DNA from: Aminobacter sp039907765 | GTDB lineage: Bacteria; Pseudomonadota; Alphaproteobacteria; Rhizobiales; Rhizobiaceae | Direction: 5' to 3' | DNA: 64,000 bases | Assembly: GCF_039907765.1 (NCBI RefSeq) | Contig: NZ_JARDJI010000005.1 | Coordinates: forward strand, 186,001 to 250,000 | Shown: positions 28,486 through 36,947 of the stretch, one piece after another | How positions within the stretch are numbered: position 1 is the first letter of the stretch | How the letters are laid out: each line of letters starts with the position of its first letter | Notes under the pieces: model-generated | What the model was told of the DNA's origin: nothing | Seen by the model: only the letters and a program-made list of their open reading frames with translations | The model's database searches: none | Made by a program: the position numbers and the translations under genes

Positions 28486-28974
28486 ATGAGCCTTCAGTCC
28501 GTCAGAGCCTTCTTCGCCGAACGCGCGCCCGAAATCGAAGTCGTCGAAACGCCGACGAGCTCGGCGACGGTCGCGCTGGCTGCCGAAGCGCACGGCGTCG
28601 AGACTGGCCAGATCGCCAAGACCATCTCCCTGCGCGTGGGCGACAAGGTCCTGCTCGTCGTCGCAGGAGGAAACGCGCGGATCGACAACCGCAAGTTCCG
28701 TGAGGTCTTCGGCGGCAAGGCGCGCATGCTGGAGGCCGACCAGGTCCTGGAACTCACCAGCCACCCGATCGGCGGCGTCTGCCCGTTCGGCCTGCCCTCG
28801 CCGCTGCCCGTGTACTGCGACGTGTCGCTGCGCGCCTACGCGGAGGTGGTTCCTGCAGCCGGTGCAACCAATGCCGCCGTCAGGATCGGCGTCGAACACC
28901 TGGCCAAGCTGGTCGGCGCCGAATGGTGCGACGTCTGCCAGGACGCCTCAGCCAGGGCCGAGGCGGCGGAATAG
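28486..28974 (+). CDS. YbaK/ProXp-type aminoacyl-tRNA deacylase
   Basis: This stand-alone editing domain hydrolyses mischarged aminoacyl-tRNA; the substrate within the YbaK/ProX group (Cys- or Ala-tRNA-Pro and others) is uncertain. It has 162 residues, starting at ATG 28486. The conserved lysine is in QIAKTISLRVGD, the fold-specific GNARIDNRKFREVFG follows, and then the glycine-rich loop IGGVCPFGLPSPLPVYCD. The stop TAG overlaps a possible GTG start of the next gene. Confidence 0.88.
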   Translation: MSLQSVRAFFAERAPEIEVVETPTSSATVALAAEAHGVETGQIAKTISLRVGDKVLLVVAGGNARIDNRKFREVFGGKARMLEADQVLELTSHPIGGVCPFGLPSPLPVYCDVSLRAYAEVVPAAGATNAAVRIGVEHLAKLVGAEWCDVCQDASARAEAAE

Positions 28975-29012
28975 TGTCCGGGCATCCGAGCGGCAAGACG
29001 ACTGGATCATCG

Positions 29013-29987
29013 ATGTCGGCCATCAAGCGAGCGGTACAGCGTGTCCACTACTATGCGCACAACGTCGCGCGCGATATGGCACCGCAAGCCCTGTTCCGGC
29101 GGAACCTGCAACGCATACTGGAGGGCATCGATAGCCACGGAGCCGATCGGATCGCAGAGCGATTGAACTACTACAACAAGATGTCGCGCCTCTATCAGAC
29201 GCCGGCCGACGGAGCGACGGTTGCCGGCATCCCCAGGGCAAAGAGCAGGTATTATTACGACCTCAAGGAGCATGCCCGCTACTTCCCGCGCCACTTGCGG
29301 ATCGAGCATCTCTTCGGGGACATCGTCCACGTTCCCGAACTGCCCTCGATCGTCAAGAGCCGGCCCATCTCCGACACCAACGAAAACTCCGTGGTGATGA
29401 AGCTGAACAAGTTCCGGCACTATCAGCTTTTCGACGACGGGACCGACTTCGACGACAAGAAGCCGATGGCCGTGTGGAGAGGCGGCGGGCGCAACCCGAA
29501 ACGGGTCGCGCTCGTCCAGCGCTATCACAACCACCCCCTCTGCGACATCGGCCGGACAACGCGGAAAGTCGTCGACCACACGAACAAGCCTTTCCTGTCG
29601 CCCGCCGAACAGCTGAAGTACCGCTACGTCATCTCGATCGAAGGCAACGACGTGGCCACCAACCTCAAGTGGATCATGGCGAGCAAGTCGCTGTGCTTGA
29701 TGCCGCTGTCGGTCTACGAGACCTGGTTCATGGAAGGGCGCCTCGTCGCCGGGCTGCATTTTGTCCAACTGCGCGACGATTTCGCCGATCTCGAGGACAA
29801 GATACTGCACTACGAGAAGCATCCGGCGGAGGCGCGCGAGATCATCCGCAACGCGAACGCCTACGTGGCGCAGTTCGCCGACGCGCCGCGCGAAAAGCTT
29901 CTGTCGCTGCTCGTTCTCTACAAATATTTCGCGCTGACGGGCCAGATCGACCCCGATCCCCGGATCGCCGCCCTCTGGAACGGGTGA
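29013..29987 (+). CDS. Glycosyltransferase family 90 (CAP10/LpsA-like)
   Basis: Members of this family add xylose, glucose or similar sugars to glycans; bacterial ones modify LPS. From ATG 29013 it has 324 residues. An upstream GTG at 28974, overlapping the previous stop as TAGTG, would add 13 residues and is possible. Family blocks are clear: MAVWRGGGR, KPFLSPAEQLKYRYVISIEG, NDVATNLKWIMASKSL and MPLSVYETWFMEG. There is no signal peptide or membrane span, so the enzyme acts in the cytoplasm. The acceptor is unknown, and no LPS gene cluster surrounds it. Confidence 0.85.
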   Translation: MSAIKRAVQRVHYYAHNVARDMAPQALFRRNLQRILEGIDSHGADRIAERLNYYNKMSRLYQTPADGATVAGIPRAKSRYYYDLKEHARYFPRHLRIEHLFGDIVHVPELPSIVKSRPISDTNENSVVMKLNKFRHYQLFDDGTDFDDKKPMAVWRGGGRNPKRVALVQRYHNHPLCDIGRTTRKVVDHTNKPFLSPAEQLKYRYVISIEGNDVATNLKWIMASKSLCLMPLSVYETWFMEGRLVAGLHFVQLRDDFADLEDKILHYEKHPAEAREIIRNANAYVAQFADAPREKLLSLLVLYKYFALTGQIDPDPRIAALWNG

Positions 29988-30033
29988 TCTGCACGGACAC
30001 GCCGGGAGGCGAGGAAATCAACTCGGCGGGAAA

Positions 30034-30109
30034 TGGTGCCCCCGGCAGGGATCGAACCCGCGACCTTCGGTTTACAAAACCGCTGCTCTACCAGCTGAGC
30101 TACAAGGGC
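30034..30109 (-). tRNA. tRNA-Thr (TGT)
   Basis: A 76-base cloverleaf on the minus strand with encoded CCA. The acceptor is GCCCTTG/CGGGGGC (two G-T pairs), the D arm GCTC/GAGC, the anticodon loop TTTGTAA with anticodon TGT, and the T loop TTCGATC. It is oriented against the flanking genes. Confidence 0.96.
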
Positions 30110-30263
30110 AACGCGCTCCGGTTAGCATATTTCGCGGCGCAGTAAAGAACATTTCGCGGCGGCCACAGCCATTGGCCGGCGCAACCGCACCGGCCACTAA
30201 AACCGGACGCAACCGGTTCCTACATCATCTCCTTGACCGGGTGTGGCTCGGCGGGAGGTAGGC

Positions 30264-30431
30264 ATGATCAGATTCGTGATCCTGGCCGTGGTGGCAGTCG
30301 TCGCCTGGCTGCTTCTGCTGAAGCTGTACCGGCAGGTTCGCCAGGCGCGAATCGACTGGACCGGGATCGGCATCATCGCCGGCTTCATCGCGCTTGCCTT
30401 CTATCTGCGGCACCTGTTCGGAACAGGATGA
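30264..30431 (+). CDS. Small membrane protein, unknown function
   Basis: A 55-residue protein starting at ATG 30264, with an excellent GGGAGG 7-8 bases upstream. It has two hydrophobic segments, at about residues 4-20 and 36-50, separated by a basic stretch (KLYRQVRQARIDW). No family is recognised. The strong ribosome site and clean membrane pattern support it as real. Confidence 0.65.
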   Translation: MIRFVILAVVAVVAWLLLLKLYRQVRQARIDWTGIGIIAGFIALAFYLRHLFGTG

Positions 30432-30568
30432 CAAAGATAACTTCGGACCGCCGCGCGGTTTGGTGGCAATATTAGCAACCACCCGCTGGACTTGCATAGC
30501 TTGGCCGTCTAGCCCTTGCGAGACTAGTTGCCTCGACTGCGGGGCGCCAGCAAGCAAGCGGAGAGAAC

Positions 30569-30985
30569 ATGCTGAGGCAATGCGTGATTGCGTCGCTCGT
30601 CGTTGTTGCCGGAGCAACGGCAGCCAGCGCCCAGACCTGCGAGAAGAACTTCAAGGTCAGCGGCGTGCCGCTGGTGACTGCGATGAGCTACAAGAGCTCG
30701 CAGTCGTTTGCCAAGCTAAAGCCCGACGTCGCGCTGAAGCGCCTGGCCCAGGCCGTGGCGGCCGAAGGATTTTCCGGCATCAAGGTGAACAAGGAACTCG
30801 GGGCGATCGACGCCTATCAGGACACCTCAGGCAGCGGCCGCCTGCAGACGCTGCGCGTGGTTGCCCGGAGCCAGGGCGGCGGCACCGTGGTCAATGCCGT
30901 GTTCAACATCCAGCCGGGCCAGGTGACCACCAAGGATGTGGTGCGCAACGGCATGTGCGGCATCATCCGCGCAGCCGGCGGCTGA
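30569..30985 (+). CDS. Exported hypothetical protein
   Basis: A 138-residue protein with a clear Sec signal peptide (MLRQCVIASLVVVAGATAAS, cleavage likely after ASAQ at residue 22). The mature part contains two cysteines (Cys24 and Cys130) near its ends that could form a disulfide. It has an alpha/beta pattern of about 110 residues (VALKRLAQAVAAEGFSGI, RLQTLRVVARSQGGG). I do not recognise the family. The start has GGAGAG upstream. nadK follows 84 bp downstream on the same strand. Confidence 0.72.
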   Translation: MLRQCVIASLVVVAGATAASAQTCEKNFKVSGVPLVTAMSYKSSQSFAKLKPDVALKRLAQAVAAEGFSGIKVNKELGAIDAYQDTSGSGRLQTLRVVARSQGGGTVVNAVFNIQPGQVTTKDVVRNGMCGIIRAAGG

Positions 30986-31069
30986 AGCTCCGGCGGGCCT
31001 TTGCTTCACGTCGAGGCACATGCTACGCCGTTGCCGGCGGCCGCCATCTGGACCGCCGGCAGGAAAGTT

Positions 31070-31843
31070 ATGGACGCCAAGTCGCTGACATTCTCGTTCG
31101 CATCGTCGGGCACACCCGAGGCCGACGGCGCAGCCAAGCGGCTGAGCAGGCGCTACGGCCAAATTCCCACCGAGGATGCCGACATCGTCGTGGCGCTCGG
31201 CGGCGACGGTTTCCTGCTGCAGACGCTGCGCGAGACAATGAGCACGGGCAAGCGCGTCTATGGCATGAACCGCGGCACCGTCGGCTTCCTGATGAACGAA
31301 TACTCCGAGGACTCCCTCCCCGAACGCCTGGCAGCGGCGGTCGCCGAGACCATCCGTCCGCTCGAGATGGAGGCCGTCGACGACACAGGCGCCACGATGC
31401 AGGCGCTCGCCATCAACGAGGTCTCGCTGCTCCGCCAATCCTACCAGGCCGCCCGCCTGCGCATCACGGTCGACGACAAGGTACGGCTCGAGGAATTGAT
31501 CTGCGACGGCGTGATGGTGGCAACACCGGCCGGATCCACCGCCTACAATCTTTCGGCGCACGGCCCGATCCTGCCGCTCGACGCCCCGCTGCTTGCCCTC
31601 ACCCCCGTCAGCCCGTTCCGCCCGCGTCGCTGGCGCGGCGCGCTGCTGCCCAAAACGGCAGTGGTTCGCTTCGACATCATCGAGGAAAGGAAGCGGCCCG
31701 TGAACGCGGTGGCCGACCATACCGAGGTGAAGTCGGTGGTCTCGGTCAAGGTGCAGGAATCCACGAACCACACGGCAACGTTGCTGTTCGATCCGGGGCA
31801 TTCGTGGAGCGAACGCATCCTCGCCGAGCAGTTCAGATACTGA
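31070..31843 (+). CDS. nadK: NAD kinase
   Basis: This enzyme phosphorylates NAD to NADP. From ATG 31070 (AGGAAAG just upstream) it has 257 residues. Key motifs are GGDGFLLQTL (residues 44-53, diphosphate-binding GGDG), NRGTVGFLMN and AINEVSLLR. The glycine-rich AGSTAYNLSAHGPI positions the nicotinamide ribose. The length and lack of an N-terminal extension fit the alphaproteobacterial form. Confidence 0.95.
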   Translation: MDAKSLTFSFASSGTPEADGAAKRLSRRYGQIPTEDADIVVALGGDGFLLQTLRETMSTGKRVYGMNRGTVGFLMNEYSEDSLPERLAAAVAETIRPLEMEAVDDTGATMQALAINEVSLLRQSYQAARLRITVDDKVRLEELICDGVMVATPAGSTAYNLSAHGPILPLDAPLLALTPVSPFRPRRWRGALLPKTAVVRFDIIEERKRPVNAVADHTEVKSVVSVKVQESTNHTATLLFDPGHSWSERILAEQFRY

Positions 31844-31902
31844 GATAATCGCAGCACCAACAAGTAGATGGCTGCAACTGCGCGCCATTGTGCCAGTTTG
31901 AG

Positions 31903-31931
31903 TTGACAAATCGCATACTTACGCCTATCGC
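31903..31931 (+). promoter_or_regulatory. Predicted promoter of the 31985 helicase gene
   Basis: A consensus TTGACA and a TATCGC are separated by 17 bases. Transcription would start near 31938, giving a leader of about 47 bases. That leader contains CAGGCG/CGCCTG (31946-31962) and a hairpin CGCGGC/GCCGCG (31964-31981) that ends three bases before the ATG. Confidence 0.6.
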
Positions 31932-31984
31932 GTTGCGGCATATCGCAGGCGGTTTGCGCCTGTCGCGGCGAAACTGCCGCGCCC

Positions 31985-33550
31985 ATGAACGAGCAAAGAC
32001 AGCCAACAAACTTGTCCGAAGACACTCAGACCGCTCCAGAAGCGTTGACCTTCGCAGACCTCGGCCTTTCGCCGAAGGTTCTTTCTGCAGTTTCCGACGC
32101 GGGCTATACGCAGCCTACGCCGATCCAGGCCGGCGCCATTCCGCATGCGCTGCAGGGCAAGGATGTCCTAGGCATCGCCCAGACCGGCACCGGCAAGACG
32201 GCCTCCTTCGTGCTGCCGATGCTGACGCGCCTCGAAAAGGGCCGCGCTCGTGCCCGCATGCCGCGCACGCTGATCCTCGAGCCGACGCGCGAGCTCGCAG
32301 CGCAGGTCGAGGAGAACTTCGTCAAATACGGCAAGAACCACCGCCTCAACATCGCTCTCCTGATCGGCGGCGTGTCCTTCGACGAGCAGGAAAAGAAGCT
32401 CGAGCGCGGCGCCGACGTGCTGATCGCGACGCCTGGCCGGCTGCTCGACCATTTCGAGCGCGGCAAGCTCCTGCTCACCGGCGTCGAGATCCTTGTCATC
32501 GACGAAGCCGACCGCATGCTCGACATGGGCTTCATCCCCGACATCGAGCGCATCTGCAAACTGATCCCGTTCACCCGCCAGACGCTGTTCTTCTCGGCGA
32601 CCATGCCGCCGGAGATCACCAAGCTCACCGAGCAGTTCCTGCACGCGCCCGTGCGCGTCGAGGTGGCGAAGGCGGCCACGACGGCATCGACCGTCACCCA
32701 GCGGCTCGCCAAATCCGGGCCGAAGCCGTGGGACAAGCGCGAGACGCTGCGTCGCCTTATCCGCGCCGAGGGCGACGAGATCAAGAACGCGATCATCTTC
32801 TGCAACCGCAAGGTCGACGTTTCCGAGCTGTTCCGCTCTCTGGTCAAGCACGACTTCAATGCGGGCGCGCTGCATGGCGACATGGATCAGCGGGCGCGCA
32901 TGACGATGCTGTCCAACTTCCGCGACGGCAAGCTGCAGCTGCTGGTGGCGTCCGACGTCGCCGCCCGCGGCCTCGACATTCCCGACGTCAGCCACGTCTT
33001 CAACTACGATGTGCCGATCCATTCGGAGGACTATGTCCATCGCATCGGCCGCACCGGCCGCGCCGGCCGCTCGGGCAAGTCGTTCACCATCGCCACCCGC
33101 TCCGATACCAAATATGTCGACGCCATCGAGAAGCTGATCGGCCAGAAGATCGAATGGCACGACGGCGACCTTTCGACGGTGGTTGCGAGCGAAGGCGACG
33201 ACGAGGCCCCGCGCCATGGCCGCGGCCACTCGCGCCGCGGCGGCAAGGAACGCCATGGCCGCGAGCGCGACCGCAAGCCTCAGCGCGAGGAAGCGCCTGC
33301 CCAGCAGGCTGCCGAGGTCGAGCCGGTCGCCGACAATGTCGTCTCCGATATCGACGAGCGCCGGGCGCGCAAGGATGCGATCCGGAACGGCAATGCCGAA
33401 CGCAAGTCGCGTCCCGACCACGAGGACAAGCCGCGGCGGGACGACCGCAGCCGCCGAGGCAATCGCAGCCGCGAAGACGAGGAGGACGATCGCATCGTCG
33501 GCTTCGGCGACGACATGCCGGCCTTCATGCTGATCGCGACCAACGTCTGA
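31985..33550 (+). CDS. DEAD-box ATP-dependent RNA helicase
   Basis: This RNA-unwinding enzyme has 521 residues. N-terminal Q motif FADLGLSPKVLSAVSDAGY with PTPIQ, Walker A AQTGTGKT, DEAD motif (VIDEADRMLDMGF), SAT, then RGLDIPDVSHVFNYD and HRIGRTGRAGR in the second RecA domain. The last 120 residues are a charged Arg/Asp/Glu-rich tail typical of RhlE/CsdA-like proteins and probably bind RNA. No Shine-Dalgarno sequence precedes the ATG; a GC hairpin abuts it. A second DEAD-box gene lies at 58873. Confidence 0.93.
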   Translation: MNEQRQPTNLSEDTQTAPEALTFADLGLSPKVLSAVSDAGYTQPTPIQAGAIPHALQGKDVLGIAQTGTGKTASFVLPMLTRLEKGRARARMPRTLILEPTRELAAQVEENFVKYGKNHRLNIALLIGGVSFDEQEKKLERGADVLIATPGRLLDHFERGKLLLTGVEILVIDEADRMLDMGFIPDIERICKLIPFTRQTLFFSATMPPEITKLTEQFLHAPVRVEVAKAATTASTVTQRLAKSGPKPWDKRETLRRLIRAEGDEIKNAIIFCNRKVDVSELFRSLVKHDFNAGALHGDMDQRARMTMLSNFRDGKLQLLVASDVAARGLDIPDVSHVFNYDVPIHSEDYVHRIGRTGRAGRSGKSFTIATRSDTKYVDAIEKLIGQKIEWHDGDLSTVVASEGDDEAPRHGRGHSRRGGKERHGRERDRKPQREEAPAQQAAEVEPVADNVVSDIDERRARKDAIRNGNAERKSRPDHEDKPRRDDRSRRGNRSREDEEDDRIVGFGDDMPAFMLIATNV

Positions 33551-33568
33551 AAAAGCTCACTTCAAAAG

Positions 33569-33604
33569 GAAACGGCCCCGAAATTCGGGGCCGTTTCTTT
33601 TTTC
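33569..33604 (+). terminator. Rho-independent terminator of the helicase gene
   Basis: The arm GAAACGGCCCCGAA and its complement TTCGGGGCCGTTTC form an almost continuous stem, followed by TTTTTT. It lies 19 bp beyond the stop codon. It also faces the end of the convergent lipoprotein gene at 33621 and may serve both. Confidence 0.93.
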
Positions 33605-33620
33605 AGAATGCGTGCGCCGC

Positions 33621-34268
33621 TCAGGTGAGCGGCGAAAGCTGGATCTCCACGCGACGATTCTGGGCGCGGCCTTCCGGCGTGCCATTCGAAGCGATCGGCC
33701 GCGTTTCGCCAAAGCCGGTGACGGCAAAGCGGCGCGAATCGACGTTCTGGGCGCTGAGGTAGTTCGCCACCGAAAGCGCGCGGCGCTGCGACAGTTCGAA
33801 ATTGTAGTTGTCGTCGCCCGTCGAGTCGGTGTGGCCGAACACGTCCACGGTCGTCTGGTTGAACTTCTTCAGCACCAGCGCCACCGAGTTCAGGGTCGGA
33901 TAGAAGTTCGCCTTGACCGCGTCCTGGTCGGTGTTGAAGGTGATGTTCGACGGCATGTTCAGGATGATCTGGTCGCCGGCGCGCGTGACGCTGACGCCCG
34001 TTCCCTGAAGCTGGGCACGCAGCTCCGCTTCCTGCCGGTCCATGTAGCCGCCGGCGAGACCGCCCGCCAGGGCGCCGACACCAGCCCCGATCAGGGCATT
34101 GCGGCGATCGTTGCCGCCGGCGAGCAGGCCGAGGCCCGCGCCTGCCAGCGCTCCGATGCCGGCGCCGGCAGCGGCATTCGAGACCTTCTGCTGGCCCGTA
34201 TAGGGATCGGTCGTGCAGGCGGCGACAAGCATGCTGCCGACCAGCACGCACAAGACAGTCTTCTTCAT
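33621..34268 (-). CDS. OmpA-family outer membrane lipoprotein with glycine zipper
   Basis: A 215-residue lipoprotein starting at ATG 34268. The signal peptide ends in lipobox LVAAC, so Cys18 is lipidated. A glycine zipper follows (GAGIGALAGAGLGLLAGG and GAGVGALAGGLAGG, residues about 36-74). A C-terminal OmpA peptidoglycan-binding domain (VDVFGHTDSTGDDNYNFELS, VTGFGETRPIASN) completes it. This YiaD/Pal-like layout tethers the outer membrane to the wall. It ends against the convergent helicase terminator. Confidence 0.9.
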   Translation of the reverse strand: MKKTVLCVLVGSMLVAACTTDPYTGQQKVSNAAAGAGIGALAGAGLGLLAGGNDRRNALIGAGVGALAGGLAGGYMDRQEAELRAQLQGTGVSVTRAGDQIILNMPSNITFNTDQDAVKANFYPTLNSVALVLKKFNQTTVDVFGHTDSTGDDNYNFELSQRRALSVANYLSAQNVDSRRFAVTGFGETRPIASNGTPEGRAQNRRVEIQLSPLT

Positions 34269-34494
34269 GGAAAAATCCCTCTCCGTATTCGCGAGCGCTC
34301 CGCGCATCGCCCAAAGCCCTGTTCGGCCTTGTAGCATGAAATACGGCGAAAAACGGAACGGCTGAGGCTTGAAGCCGCGCAATCTCACAGTTTCACGCCT
34401 TCGAACGACTGTAAGGTTGAACCTTGATCTAGCGCCCTTCCCCACCGACACTTCGATGTTCTCGACAGAGCAGGCACAGTGCGCGCAAATCGTG

Positions 34495-34833
34495 TCAATA
34501 CGACCTCGGCGGCACGAACAGGCAGATGGTGCGTGTGTCGTCGGCGCCCGCCACCGAGCACCAGTGATATTCACCATCCGGAGAATCGTGGATGCGCGGA
34601 TCCCCGTAGCCCACCACTTCGCCCGTCCTTTCTATGACATAACCCTGAGGTCGCTCGCTGACCTCCTTCTTGGGCACCTCCCGGCAGTCGTAGCCGGAGC
34701 AGCAGGCGAAGGGATAGGTCCACCCCTGGGGTGCCTCATGCCCAAGCACGGGAGAACGGCCAAGCAACAAGAGGACACCGGCGGCTGCGGTAGACGCGCA
34801 GCGCGCACGCGGCAGGCGTTTTCTCGGGCGCAT
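34495..34833 (-). CDS. Exported cysteine-containing hypothetical protein
   Basis: From ATG 34833, with GAGGG 9-13 bases upstream, it has 112 residues. A basic N-terminus and hydrophobic stretch (AAAGVLLLLG) form a signal peptide, cleaved probably near VLGHEA. The mature part begins HEAPQGWTYPFACCSGYDC and contains five cysteines (the CC...C cluster, WCSV and TICLFV), which suggests disulfides or metal binding. I recall similar rhizobial proteins of unknown function but cannot name a family. Confidence 0.72.
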   Translation of the reverse strand: MRPRKRLPRARCASTAAAGVLLLLGRSPVLGHEAPQGWTYPFACCSGYDCREVPKKEVSERPQGYVIERTGEVVGYGDPRIHDSPDGEYHWCSVAGADDTRTICLFVPPRSY

Positions 34834-34920
34834 GACAGTGTCCCTCGAGATCACCTCCCAAGCGAATCCTGCGCCCGTCTGGTTAACGGAATCTTGCCGC
34901 GAATGTTCCCGGCATCATGC

Positions 34921-34952
34921 GCCCGGCCTTGCCGCAATGCGGCAGGCCGGGC
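34921..34952. terminator. Hairpin after prfB
   Basis: An imperfect stem of about 15 bp (GCCCGGCC...TGCCGCA/TGCGGCA...GGCCGGGC) lies 12 bp beyond the prfB stop. It has no T-run on the minus strand, so termination is inferred from position only. Confidence 0.4.
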
Positions 34953-34963
34953 ATTTGCGACGC

Positions 34964-36095
34964 TCAGTCGATATCCGCGACGGGCTGCCCCACGCCGCCC
35001 TCGATGCGGTTGGCGAGCGAGGCTTCCATGAACTCGTCGAGATCGCCGTCGAGCACGTCGGATGGGCTGGTGCTCTCGACGCCGGTGCGCAGATCCTTCA
35101 CCAACTGGTAGGGCTGCAGCACGTAGGACCGTATCTGGTGGCCCCAGCCGATGTCGGTCTTGGCGGCCGCCTCGGCGTTGGCCGCGGCCTCCCGCTTCTC
35201 GAGTTCCTGCTCGTACAGGCGCGAACGCAGCATCTCCCAGGCCTTGGCCCGGTTCTGGTGCTGCGAGCGGCCTGCCTGGCACGCCACCGCGATGCCGGTC
35301 GGGATGTGCGTGATGCGCACCGCCGAGTCGGTGGTGTTGACGTGCTGGCCGCCGGCGCCCGACGAACGATAGGTATCGATGCGCACTTCCGACTCGGGAA
35401 TGTCGATCTGGATCGTGTCGTCGATGACCGGATAGACCCAGGCGCTGGAGAACGAGGTGTGCCGCCGGGCGTTGGAATCGTAGGGTGAAATCCGCACCAG
35501 GCGGTGCACGCCGGATTCGGTCTTCAGCCAGCCGTAGGCATTATGCCCCTTGATCATTAGGGTCGCCGACTTGATTCCGGCTTCTTCGCCGTCGTGCATC
35601 TCCAGCACCTCGACCTTGAAGCCGCGGCGCTCGGCCCAGCGCGTGTACATGCGCAACAGCATGTTCGCCCAGTCCTGGCTTTCGGTGCCGCCGGCGCCCG
35701 CGTGGACTTCGAGATAGGTGTCGTTGCTGTCGGCTTCGCCAGACAGCATGGTCTCGATCTGGCGCTCGCGCACCTCGCCAGCCATGGTCTTGATGGCCGC
35801 CTCGGCATCGCCGATGATGCTCTGGTCGCCCTCGGCCTCGCCCATTTCGATGAGTTCGAGATTGTCGGACAGTGCCTGTTCGAGTTGCTTGACGCCGTTG
35901 ACGCCGTCATCCAGCGACTGGCGCTCGCGCATCAGCTTCTGCGCTTCCTGCGGGTCGTTCCAGAGGCTGGGATCCTCTGCCCGCATGTTCAGGTAATCAA
36001 GCCGCTTTACCGCCTGATCCCAGTCAAAGATGCCTCCTCAGCAGGCTTATGGCCTGCCTGATTTCGTCGACGATGTTCTGCGTTTCCGCGCGCAT
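34964..36095 (-). CDS. prfB: Peptide chain release factor 2 (programmed +1 frameshift)
   Basis: RF2 releases peptides at UGA and UAA. The gene starts at ATG 36095, runs 23 codons (MRAETQNIVDEIRQAISLLR...) to an in-frame TGA at 36024-36026, and continues in the +1 frame as DWDQAVKRLDYLNMRAEDP to the stop at 34964. The full product is 376 residues. The GGQ catalytic loop (GAGGQHVNTTDSAVR) is intact. The anticodon-like tripeptide reads SPY where E. coli has SPF. Annotating from the downstream ATG alone would lose the first 36 residues. It is flanked by minus-strand neighbours. Confidence 0.95.
36023..36038 (-). promoter_or_regulatory. RF2 autoregulatory +1 frameshift site
   Basis: On the minus strand AGGAGG (36038-36033), three bases (CAT), then CTT TGA C (36029-36023). 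The slippery CTT, the weak TGA-C stop context and the internal Shine-Dalgarno at a 3-base distance are the same elements and spacing as in the E. coli prfB site, where low RF2 favours the shift. Confidence 0.95.
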
Positions 36096-36182
36096 GGTAT
36101 CTTGCTTCTTCTTGCTGGGTTCGGCCCCGAAAGGCCTATTGAATCGGCGCGGACCATAGGGATGAGGCCGCCGCCTGTAAAG

Positions 36183-36215
36183 CAAAATGGGCAGGCCGCC
36201 GCGGCACCTGCCCAT
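36183..36215 (-). terminator. Rho-independent terminator of the VOC gene
   Basis: On the minus strand a 9-bp stem ATGGGCAGG/CCTGCCCAT with an 11-base GC loop is followed by TTTGCTTT. It lies 23 bp beyond the stop at 36238. Confidence 0.75.
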
Positions 36216-36237
36216 GGCTCGACTAGCTTGAGGAAGT

Positions 36238-36705
36238 TCAGCCGGCAGCAGCCTCGAGCTTGGCAACCTCGATCCTGGTCATCTGCAACATCGCCTGCAT
36301 GACGCGGCCGGCCTTGGCACCGTCGCGGTCGCTCAGCAGGCGCGGCAGCGCCTCGGGCACGATCTGCCAGGACAGGCCGAACTTGTCCTTCAGCCAGCCG
36401 CACTGGCCCGGCTGTCCGCCCTCCGACAGCGCATACCAGTAGTGATCGACTTCGGCCTGGTCCTTGCAGTCGACGACCATCGAGATCGCCTCCGTGAACT
36501 TGAACATGGGGCCACCGTTGAGCGCGATGAAGCGAAGGCCTTCCAGCTCGAACTCCGCCACCATCGCGCTGCCTGCCGGTCCTGGCCCTGCGTCGCCATA
36601 GCGCGTGACCCGCCCGATCTTCGAGTTGTTGAAGATCGAGGTATAGAACTTCATGGCCTCCTCGGCCTGGGTGTCGAACCACAAGAACGGACTGATCTTC
36701 TGCAT
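36238..36705 (-). CDS. VOC-superfamily (PhnB/3-demethylubiquinone methyltransferase-like) protein
   Basis: A 155-residue paired beta-alpha-beta-beta-beta protein of the glyoxalase/dioxygenase fold. It starts MQKISPFLWFDTQAEEAMKF, and the family continues with FYTSIFNN, GPMFKFTEAISMVVDCKDQ and FGLSWQIVPEAL. The last is the conserved tail that earned these proteins their misleading methyltransferase name. Two adjacent ATGs (36708, 36705) follow GGGAG; either may be used. No substrate can be assigned. It is a single gene with its own terminator. Confidence 0.85.
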   Translation of the reverse strand: MQKISPFLWFDTQAEEAMKFYTSIFNNSKIGRVTRYGDAGPGPAGSAMVAEFELEGLRFIALNGGPMFKFTEAISMVVDCKDQAEVDHYWYALSEGGQPGQCGWLKDKFGLSWQIVPEALPRLLSDRDGAKAGRVMQAMLQMTRIEVAKLEAAAG

Positions 36706-36890
36706 CATTCTCTCCCTGGTGCTGAATCCGATTGGAGGGCGGCTCCCGGTACCGCACCCCATCAAGGACGCTCGGGCAACGGAGGTCCCGACATTTGCGG
36801 GAAACCGCTTCCGGTTTGACTTTTAGATAACCGGCAAGATATATAACTATATTGGAATCCACAAGTCGGATTCGAACGCGTCGCAGTTCA

Positions 36891-36919
36891 AACAAAAAGC
36901 GCGCGGCAAGCCGCGCGCT
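36891..36919 (-). terminator. Rho-independent terminator of mrcA
   Basis: On the minus strand a 10-bp perfect stem AGCGCGCGGC/GCCGCGCGCT with a 2-base loop is followed by TTTTTGTTT. It lies 28 bp after the mrcA stop. Confidence 0.93.
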
Positions 36920-36947
36920 GATCGTTTCCATGGTGGCCGGCTCGTGG

